Positions 35,773 to 43,682 of a stretch of 51,531 bases of DNA are shown here, in pieces; position 1 is the first letter of the stretch; each line of letters starts with the position of its first letter. The stretch comes from Planctomycetota bacterium (lineage in GTDB: Bacteria; Planctomycetota; UBA1135; GCA-002686595). The position numbers were made by a program, and so were the translations under genes. The notes below the pieces were generated by a model. The model ran no database searches and was not told the origin of the DNA. It worked only from the letters and a program-made list of their open reading frames with translations. The stretch is taken from NCBI GenBank assembly GCA_026692705.1, contig JAPLOE010000124.1:1-51531 (forward strand). Direction: 5' to 3'.

Positions 35773-37308
35773 CTAGTTGCGCAGCACGAACTCGAGGCCG
35801 CCGGTGAGATTCGTGTTCGCCGGGGCGCCGGAGTCGCGCGACCAGAACTGCGTGTTGACCGTCACGCCCGACACGAGCGCGGGATTGATGCCGCTCGCCG
35901 CGTAGGTGTTGAAGTCGAACGAGAACGAGCCGGTGCAGTCGTCACCCGTCGGCGTGCCGCCGCTCGCGAGCACGGGCGTGCGGCGCGGCGGGCCCTGGAC
36001 GCACATCGTGCCGCCGGAGAACGGCGTGTTGGCGCGGCCGAAGGTGCTGTAGAAGAGCAGGCCGGACTTCTGGTTGCGGATCGGCGCGGCGTTGACGATG
36101 AAGCCCGAGCCGTGGCTCGCGCTCGGCGTGCCGAGCGAGCTGATCACCGAGGTGCAGCCGAGCGAGTTGGTCTGCGCGCTGCAGTAGGCCTCGGAGGGCT
36201 CGAGCCAGCGGGCCTCGAGGTTGAAGCCGCGCTGCTGGCCGATCGGCAGGCCGGCGGCGGTCAGCTCGTCGAACAGGATCGTGACTTCGGTCGCGTGCTG
36301 GATCGAGCCGTCGCCGTTCGAGTCGAACATGCGGTAGAGGCGCTCGTTGTCCTGGGACTCGCCGGCGTACAGGGCGCCGTCGGCACCGCAGCGCACGTTC
36401 CAGATCAGGCTCGCCGCGGGCGCGACCCACCAGGCCGAGGACTCGCCCGGATCGATGGCGCCGTTGCTGTTGTTGTCGCGGAAGCGCCAGATGCGCTCGT
36501 TGCCCGTGTCGGCCATGAACCACGCGCCCGTCGCGTCCTGGTCGAAGCCCCAGTAGAAGGCCGAAGCCGGGAGCGTGGGCGGCAGGAACCAGGCCTTGAC
36601 CTCACCCGGCGCCTCGATCGTGCCGTTCTGGTTGAGGTCGTCGAGCTGGTACACGCCCTTGGCGAACAGACCCGTCGAGCCCACCTCCAGGTAGTAGACC
36701 TTGCCGTCGAGGCCGACGTGCACGTCCTGCGGGATCGACGCACCGGTGCCGCCGCCGAACGACACGTCGTGGCTCACGTAAAACTCGCGCGCCTCGTTCG
36801 CGTCCTGCGCGTCGCCGTCGTTGTTGAGGTCCTCGAGGCGCAGGATCGTGTCGCGTCCCGTCGAACCGCTCTGCTGGACCGCGACCCACAGCACGCCGTT
36901 GTGCCAGTCCATGCCGGCCGCGGACGGCATCGGGAGGAGCGTCACGCTCGAGGCCGGGTCGTAGTAGATCCACGTCTCGCCGGGCGTGTGCGCCGTGCCG
37001 TCGCCGTCGGTGTCCTTCATTCCGAGCACGAAGTCGCTCGACGAGTCGCACACGTACACGACGCCCGAGCGCGCCTGCACGATGCCGATGTTGTTGCTCA
37101 GCGGGAAGCCGCCGATCGTGTCGTCGTAGAACACCGTGCTCTCGAGCGCCCCGAGGTACTGCCCGTTGCCGTCGAGGTCGCGCAGGCGCGTGACGCGGTC
37201 GTTGTTGGAGTCGTTGACGAACACGTCGGGGCGCGGCCACCAGGGGGTCTGCGCGAAGGCCGGCGCGGCGAGCAGGAGCGGAGCGAAACGCAAGGCGGTG
37301 CGGTGCAT
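35773..37308 (-). CDS. Secreted beta-propeller-like protein with calcium loops and C-terminal cysteine module
   Basis: 511 residues with a signal peptide ending AFAQ. The body (residues ~20-370) looks like an NHL/PQQ-type beta-propeller whose blades carry aspartate/asparagine-rich loops such as RDLDGNGQYLGALE and DLNNDGDAQDANE. Each resembles a calcium-binding repeat. The C-terminal module starts near residue 375 (YCSAQTNSLGC), then QKSGLLFYS, MCVQGPPRRT and FWSRDSG. It is closest to the copy in the GHL10-type protein (11791-13779). Role unknown, probably extracellular. The gene lies between two convergent/divergent units and has its own upstream region of 200 bases. Confidence 0.78.
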   Translation of the reverse strand: MHRTALRFAPLLLAAPAFAQTPWWPRPDVFVNDSNNDRVTRLRDLDGNGQYLGALESTVFYDDTIGGFPLSNNIGIVQARSGVVYVCDSSSDFVLGMKDTDGDGTAHTPGETWIYYDPASSVTLLPMPSAAGMDWHNGVLWVAVQQSGSTGRDTILRLEDLNNDGDAQDANEAREFYVSHDVSFGGGTGASIPQDVHVGLDGKVYYLEVGSTGLFAKGVYQLDDLNQNGTIEAPGEVKAWFLPPTLPASAFYWGFDQDATGAWFMADTGNERIWRFRDNNSNGAIDPGESSAWWVAPAASLIWNVRCGADGALYAGESQDNERLYRMFDSNGDGSIQHATEVTILFDELTAAGLPIGQQRGFNLEARWLEPSEAYCSAQTNSLGCTSVISSLGTPSASHGSGFIVNAAPIRNQKSGLLFYSTFGRANTPFSGGTMCVQGPPRRTPVLASGGTPTGDDCTGSFSFDFNTYAASGINPALVSGVTVNTQFWSRDSGAPANTNLTGGLEFVLRN

Positions 37309-37509
37309 GAAGGTTCCTTTGGACTCGATGAGGGGCGTGGGCGAGCGCTCGAACAGGATAGACGCTGGCGGGCGTTTGCGGGGAGTGGCCTGCGGCGCCC
37401 AAGGCTATCCAAATGAGATCCAGTCTCAATACGGAGGACGGGAATCCTGCCGCTGGACCTCGAGTTCGCATTTGGCGATGGGCCGATTGCCCGCGCGCGT
37501 CGTGGGTGC

Positions 37510-39171
37510 TCAGCGGCTCGCCAGCGCCGACAGCGGCAGCTGCACGCGGAACGAGGCCCCACCCTCGGGCGCCGTTCCCAGCGTCAGCGTGCCGTCGTGG
37601 GCGGCCACGTTCTTGCGCGCGATCGGCAGGCCCAGGCCCGTGCCCCGCGTCTTGGTGGTCACGAACGGCTCGAAGATCTCCTCGCGCATCGAAGGCGGCA
37701 CGCCCGGGCCGTCGTCGCGCACCTCGAGCACGACCGCCTCCGGCTCGACCCGCGACTCGACGATCACGCGCGTGCCCTTGCCGTCGACGGCCTGCAGCGC
37801 GTTCGAGACGAGGTTCTCGATCACCTGGCTCAGCATGCGCTCGTCGATCGCGAGCACGAGCTCGTCGGGCACGCGCACGTCGACCGCGAGGCTGGGGAAC
37901 ACGCGGCGCAGCGGGTCGACCACGTCGCGCACGATCGCGCGCAGCGAGTGCGGTGCCAGCTTGGGCGGCACCGGCCGCGAGAAGCGCAGCATGTCGATCA
38001 CGGTCTGGTCGACGCGCCGCACCTCCTCGCCGATCTCGTCGAAGATCTCGCGGTGGGGGTGGCTCGCCGGGAGCTCGCGCGAGAGCACCTGCACGGCGGC
38101 GTAGATGCCCGCCAGCGGGTTCTTGATCTCGTGCGCGATCTTGGCCGACATCTCGCCGACCGCCGCCAGCGTGCGCGAGCGCGCGAGCTCGGCCTCGGTG
38201 CGGCGCTGCTCGGTGATGTCCTTCAGGATCGCGGTCGAGCCGACCACGCGCCCACGCGCGTCGCGCAGCGGCGTGCGCGTCAGGCTGCACCAGCGCTCGA
38301 CGCCGTCCTTGCGGATGCGGCGCGTGATGAAGTTGTTCACCGAGCGGCCCTGGTCGAGCTCGCGGCGCATGCGCTCGAGCTCGCCCGATTCCAGCACGTC
38401 CTGCGGCACGATGCGGCCGATGCGGCGCCCGACGACCTCGTCGGGAGCGAACTGGAACATGCGCTCGGCGCCGCGGTTCCAGAAGCGCACGACGTCCTCG
38501 TTGTCGATCAGGATCACCGCGTCGTCGGTGGTCTCGAGCATGTCGTCGAGCGACACCTCCGCGCCGGCCAGCGAGGCTCCGACGGCGCCGAGGAAGAAGC
38601 GCGGGCTGCCCGGCGGGGCGTGGCGCGGCCCTTCGACGTCCGTGAACTCGTGCGAGGGCCGCACGTCGAAGCGGCAGCCGCCCGGCGCGAGGCAGCTCGA
38701 GCAGCCGATCGGGGTACTGGTGAGGTCGAGGCCTGAAACGCGGCTCAGGAAGCTCGACAGCAGGCCGGCGGTGAAGCCGCTGGCGGCGTGGGTGGGCTGG
38801 CGGCGCGCGCAGCGGCCGAGCTCGGTCTCGAAGGGGTTCGTGAGCGTGCCCGCGAGGTGGAACTGGCCCGCAGCGGCATCGGTCGTGAGCGAGCGGATCT
38901 CGAGCGAACCGTAGCCCCGCACGCTGAAGCGCGCAAACCCTGCGGCGATGCGCTCGGCCAGCGCGGGCCCCTCGGGCAGTTCCGCGGCGAGCTCGCGCCC
39001 GACGCGCAGTCCGACCTCGAACAGCACGCGGTCCGCGGTCTCTTCCCCGGCCGTGGCGTGGACCGTCGCCTCGAGGGCGCGCAGTTCCTCGCGGGTGGGG
39101 ACGGCGAGCGCCGGATCGCTACGCCCGTTGTCGCCCAAAAGCGCGGAGGAAGTCCCGGACGGGGTGGCCAT
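37510..39171 (-). CDS. V4R-PAS sensor histidine kinase, NtrB-like
   Basis: 553 residues with no membrane helix, so cytoplasmic. Residues ~95-175 are a V4R domain, the zinc-linked small-molecule-sensing fold of XylR/DmpR-type regulators: cysteines in GRCARRQP and GCSSCLAPGGCRFDV match its pattern. A PAS domain follows (~205-320; DDAVILIDNEDVVRFWNRGA). The HisKA box is IAHEIKNPLAG with phospho-acceptor H347. The ATPase domain has N box ENLVSNALQAVDG, DDGPGVPP and GTGLGLPIARK. It is divergent from an NtrC-type regulator gene, which is its likely partner. The ligand is unknown; V4R suggests a small aromatic, bilin-like or similar hydrophobic molecule. Confidence 0.88.
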   Translation of the reverse strand: MATPSGTSSALLGDNGRSDPALAVPTREELRALEATVHATAGEETADRVLFEVGLRVGRELAAELPEGPALAERIAAGFARFSVRGYGSLEIRSLTTDAAAGQFHLAGTLTNPFETELGRCARRQPTHAASGFTAGLLSSFLSRVSGLDLTSTPIGCSSCLAPGGCRFDVRPSHEFTDVEGPRHAPPGSPRFFLGAVGASLAGAEVSLDDMLETTDDAVILIDNEDVVRFWNRGAERMFQFAPDEVVGRRIGRIVPQDVLESGELERMRRELDQGRSVNNFITRRIRKDGVERWCSLTRTPLRDARGRVVGSTAILKDITEQRRTEAELARSRTLAAVGEMSAKIAHEIKNPLAGIYAAVQVLSRELPASHPHREIFDEIGEEVRRVDQTVIDMLRFSRPVPPKLAPHSLRAIVRDVVDPLRRVFPSLAVDVRVPDELVLAIDERMLSQVIENLVSNALQAVDGKGTRVIVESRVEPEAVVLEVRDDGPGVPPSMREEIFEPFVTTKTRGTGLGLPIARKNVAAHDGTLTLGTAPEGGASFRVQLPLSALASR

Positions 39172-39241
39172 GGGGGGATCCTATGCGTCCTCTGGAATCC
39201 CGCGGATGGGCAGGGGTGCGTAGCGCATGGGGGACGAGGTC

Positions 39242-39257
39242 GGGCATACGTTGTGCA
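39242..39257 (+). promoter_or_regulatory. Possible sigma-54 promoter of the NtrC-type regulator gene
   Basis: GGGCAT-N6-GTGCA spaces a GG and a GC by 10 bases, matching about 9 of 12 positions of the -24/-12 consensus. It lies 95 bases upstream of the regulator start, in the 180-base divergent region with the kinase gene. It would imply autoregulation. Weaker than the site at 46746. Confidence 0.3.
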
Positions 39258-39351
39258 AGGACAAGGTCCTGAGCGCCGCCGGTCGGTCCGGAGCCACGGC
39301 GCGGGGGGACGGTCCCTTCCGCTCCGCGAACTCTTCCGCACTCCACGCGCC

Positions 39352-40770
<1,419 letters not shown>

Positions 40771-40922
40771 TGCGCCCTTCCCCCTCGCGTCGAGCCGCGG
40801 CAGGCCGATCGAACGCTCCAGCGTCGACCGCGTCCCCGTCCGCGTCGCGCGAGCCCGTCGACCGGAGCTCCCGGGGTGAGCCCGATCGATCCCGTTCCCC
40901 AGCGCCCCGAGTTCCCCTCACC

Positions 40923-42464
40923 ATGCAGCACCCGTCGCTAGAGCGTCGACGCCCGCACGTGGCCCTCCCGGCCGCGATCGGTTCCGCCGCCGCGTTCCTG
41001 TGTGCCTGCGCCGCAGCTCCGAAGGCCCCGCCTCCGGAACCTGGGACGCCCCAACCTGCCGCCGAGAGCCCCGCGGCCAACGGAGTGGCGCCCGCGGCCG
41101 CGACGCCGGCGGGTTCGCCCGCTGGTGCGCAGGGCACGACGCAGGGAGCCGCGCTCACCGCCGACGAAGGTTCGGCGACCGCGGCCCCGTCCGGTGCGGC
41201 TGCGCCGAAGAAGGAGTCCGACGAGCTCGCCATCCACGGCAGCCTGTCGAGCCGCTACCGCGCGCGCACCAGCGGCGGAGCGCACGACCAGGACTTCTAC
41301 GAGACGCTCGTGCTCGACGTCGGCGACTCGCGCAAGGACGGCGTCACCGCGCACGTGATGGGGCGCCTCGCCGGCGACCTCGACGGCCAGAGCGACCGCG
41401 ACGGCCAGTACGTGTACCCCAACCTCGCCGACGCCTGGAGCGATCCGGTGCAGGGCCTCTTGTACGAGGCGTGGGTCGACGTGCACGACGCGCCGAAGCT
41501 CTCGGCGCTGCGGGTCGGCCGCCAGAGCGACTTCCAGACGCCGGTGTTCGCCTACTTCGACGGCATCAGCCTCGCGACCAACTCCGCGGGAGCGTGGAAC
41601 TGGCGCGGTGGCGCCTACGGCGGCGTTCCGGTGCGCCTGTACGAGCAGTCGGCGACCGGCGACGAGCTGTTCGGGCTGTGGGGCGAAGCCAGGCCCTGGA
41701 CCGGCGGCCGCGTGCGCCTCGACTGGATGCACATCGAGGACAAGGACCGCTTCGCCGCGAACAACAACGACCTGCTCGGTGCGTCGCTGACCCAGCGGCT
41801 CGACGAGCGCTCGCGCGTCGACGTCAACTACACGCGCCTCGAGGAAACCGACCGCGACGTGCGCGTGCGCGGCACGTGGAGCGATCCGGCGAGCGACCTG
41901 ACCGTGCAGGCGAGCTGGTACCGCCTGCTCGAGGTTCAGAAGAGCTTCGCGCTCGAATTCGACCCGTTCTTCGAGTCGCTGCAGGACTTCCAGCCCTACG
42001 ACCAGTTCCGCGTGCAGGCCTCGAAGGGCTTCGGCGAGCACTGGCGCGCCGACGGCGGGCTCGACCTGCGCCGGCTCGATTCCAGCTCGTCGGAAGGCGC
42101 CTACAACCACGACTTCGATCGCGGTTGGCTGTCGCTCGTGATGCTCGACCTCGCCGCGGTGAAGGGGCTCACGCTGACGCTCACCGGCGAGGTGTGGTCG
42201 AGCTCCGATCAGGACGTCGAGACCTGGGGCGCCGACCTGAGCCGCAAGTTCGACGACGGCCTGACGCTCTCGGGCGGCTCGAGCTACGCGCTCTACCGTT
42301 ACGATTTCTTCCTCAACCGCGAGCGCGACGACGTGCGCTTGTGGTACTTGCGCATGCGCAAGAAACTCGGTGACAGTTGGTCGCTGGAAGGCTCCTATGA
42401 CTTCCAGGACGATTCCGAGGACTCCTACCACGTTCTGACCCTGGGGGCCGTATGGCGCTTCTGA
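40923..42464 (+). CDS. Outer-membrane beta-barrel, putative MtrB-like conduit porin
   Basis: 513 residues. The N-terminus has a signal region ending LCACAAAPK with a lipobox-like site, then ~80 residues of proline/alanine/glycine-rich linker. From residue ~100 to the end it is an alternating-hydrophobicity beta-barrel with many aromatic girdle residues (about 18-22 strands by eye), ending in the terminal phenylalanine typical of outer-membrane proteins (GAVWRF). MtrB-type porins are larger and have no conserved catalytic motif, so assignment rests on barrel character and context: the 13-haem gene overlaps it by 13 bases and the decahaem gene follows. It may form a porin sheath for electron-transferring cytochromes. 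It could be a plain carbohydrate porin. Confidence 0.6.
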   Translation: MQHPSLERRRPHVALPAAIGSAAAFLCACAAAPKAPPPEPGTPQPAAESPAANGVAPAAATPAGSPAGAQGTTQGAALTADEGSATAAPSGAAAPKKESDELAIHGSLSSRYRARTSGGAHDQDFYETLVLDVGDSRKDGVTAHVMGRLAGDLDGQSDRDGQYVYPNLADAWSDPVQGLLYEAWVDVHDAPKLSALRVGRQSDFQTPVFAYFDGISLATNSAGAWNWRGGAYGGVPVRLYEQSATGDELFGLWGEARPWTGGRVRLDWMHIEDKDRFAANNNDLLGASLTQRLDERSRVDVNYTRLEETDRDVRVRGTWSDPASDLTVQASWYRLLEVQKSFALEFDPFFESLQDFQPYDQFRVQASKGFGEHWRADGGLDLRRLDSSSSEGAYNHDFDRGWLSLVMLDLAAVKGLTLTLTGEVWSSSDQDVETWGADLSRKFDDGLTLSGGSSYALYRYDFFLNRERDDVRLWYLRMRKKLGDSWSLEGSYDFQDDSEDSYHVLTLGAVWRF

Positions 42465-43477
42465 GATCGATCCAGCGCGGCTTCAGCGCCAAGTTCGCGG
42501 CAGTCGGGCTCGCACTCTCGACGCTCGCGGGTTGCATGATCTACGAGGCGCTCGTGCCGACGCCGCCGCGCTTCGCGTTCAGCCACGCCAAGCACGTCAC
42601 CGACGAGGGCATGGCCTGCGAGGACTGCCACTTGCCGAGCGAGTCCGGGGGCGCGCCCACGATCCCCGTGCTGGCGCAGTGCAACCTGTGCCACACCGAG
42701 ATCGACGCGGAAAAACCCGAGGAAAAGCGCATCGCGCAGTTCTTCGAGGGCACCAGGATGAAGGCCGCGCACCGCGGCGCCGTCGGCGGCGACGTCAAGT
42801 TCCCGCACGAGCGCCACACCGAGGCGGGGCTGGATTGCTCGGCCTGCCACGCGGGCTTCGAGGCGAATGCCGACGTGACGTCGGTGCCGCGCGCGAGCAT
42901 GGCGAGCTGCACGGACTGCCACGTCGAGCGCAAGGTGGCGAACGAGTGCTCGACCTGCCACACGACGCTGCGCGAGGACGTCAAGCCCGCGACGCACAGC
43001 GCGGTGTGGATGCGCCAGCACGGCTCGACCGTGCGCGGCGGATCCGAGGCGACGGCCGACTCGTGCTCGATCTGCCATCAGGAGTCGAGCTGCACGACCT
43101 GCCACCTCGCGACGCAGCCGCAGAACCACACCGACTACTGGCGCCTGCGTGGGCACGGCATCAGCGCGAGCCTCGATCGCGCGAGCTGCGCCACGTGCCA
43201 CCGCGACGACTCCTGCGTGCGCTGCCACCAGGAGAGCCGGCCGCAGAGCCACTCCGGCAACTGGGGCGGGACGACCAGCCGCCACTGCACGGGCTGCCAC
43301 TTCCCGATCGAGGGCGAAGGCTGCTCGGTCTGCCACAACGGGACGCCGAGCCACCAGCTCGCGACGCCCAAGCCGGCCGACCACACCGCCGGCATGAACT
43401 GCCGCATGTGCCACGGGGCCGGCCAGCCGCTGCCGCACGTCGACAACGGCGACAGCTGCAACCTCTGCCACCTCTGA
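42452..43477 (+). CDS. Thirteen-haem c-type cytochrome lipoprotein (MtrA-like role)
   Basis: 341 residues with a lipoprotein signal, LSTLAGC at residue 28. Thirteen CXXCH motifs are present (CEDCH, CNLCH, CSACH, CTDCH, CSTCH, CSICH, CTTCH, CATCH, CVRCH, CTGCH, CSVCH, CRMCH, CNLCH). Spacing is dense, about one haem per 25 residues. Distal histidines are plentiful in the spacers (for example HFPIEG and PHERHTEAG-type segments). The 13-base overlap with the barrel gene indicates translational coupling and probable complex formation. In porin-cytochrome conduits, MtrA or the Geobacter OmaB-type partner carries electrons through the barrel. The haem number exceeds MtrA's ten; no close match to OmaB or DmsE is claimed. 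Confidence 0.8.
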   Translation: MALLRSIQRGFSAKFAAVGLALSTLAGCMIYEALVPTPPRFAFSHAKHVTDEGMACEDCHLPSESGGAPTIPVLAQCNLCHTEIDAEKPEEKRIAQFFEGTRMKAAHRGAVGGDVKFPHERHTEAGLDCSACHAGFEANADVTSVPRASMASCTDCHVERKVANECSTCHTTLREDVKPATHSAVWMRQHGSTVRGGSEATADSCSICHQESSCTTCHLATQPQNHTDYWRLRGHGISASLDRASCATCHRDDSCVRCHQESRPQSHSGNWGGTTSRHCTGCHFPIEGEGCSVCHNGTPSHQLATPKPADHTAGMNCRMCHGAGQPLPHVDNGDSCNLCHL

Positions 43478-43495
43478 TCGAGCTGGCTCGGAAGG

Positions 43496-43536
43496 CCCCG
43501 GTTCCTCGTCCGCGAGGCGCCGGGGTCCTCTGTTTT
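43496..43536 (+). terminator. Hairpin with T-tract after the 13-haem gene
   Basis: CCCCGG/CCGGGG and CCTCG/CGAGG stems separated by a 2-base internal loop, then TCCTCTGTTTT. It lies 19 bases past the 13-haem stop and separates it from the decahaem gene, which then needs its own promoter. Confidence 0.65.
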
Positions 43537-43619
43537 GCGGCCGTCGCGCTGCTTGCGCCTGCAGCGGAGAGCGTGCGCCCTATCGCTCCGCCGCGTACGT
43601 ACTGCGGACCATCTGTCCC

Positions 43620-43635
43620 CGGGTCGAATCTTGCG
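43620..43635 (+). promoter_or_regulatory. Possible sigma-54 promoter of the decahaem gene
   Basis: CGGGTCGAATCTTGCG has a GG and a TTGC spaced by the sigma-54 rule (GG-N10-GC), about 8 of 12 consensus positions. It lies 48 bases upstream of the ATG and just upstream of a GGAGG ribosome site at 43669-43673. Together with the near-perfect site at 46746 it suggests that the cytochromes share sigma-54 control. Confidence 0.4.
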
Positions 43636-43682
43636 ACAAGTGGCTCGGACTCTTGTCCCCGCCCTTCTGGAGGCCCTCGACC

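Noticed and set aside
37414-37428. TGAGA-N5-TCTCA inverted repeat in an AT-rich spot upstream of the minus-strand secreted gene
   Set aside because: Only 5-base arms and no second copy; it does not match a known operator.
40771-40922. GG-N10-GC match upstream of the barrel gene as a sigma-54 promoter
   Set aside because: The flanking bases fit poorly (no TTGC, no GGCAC), so it is below a believable level. The barrel gene may be read from the regulator's promoter.
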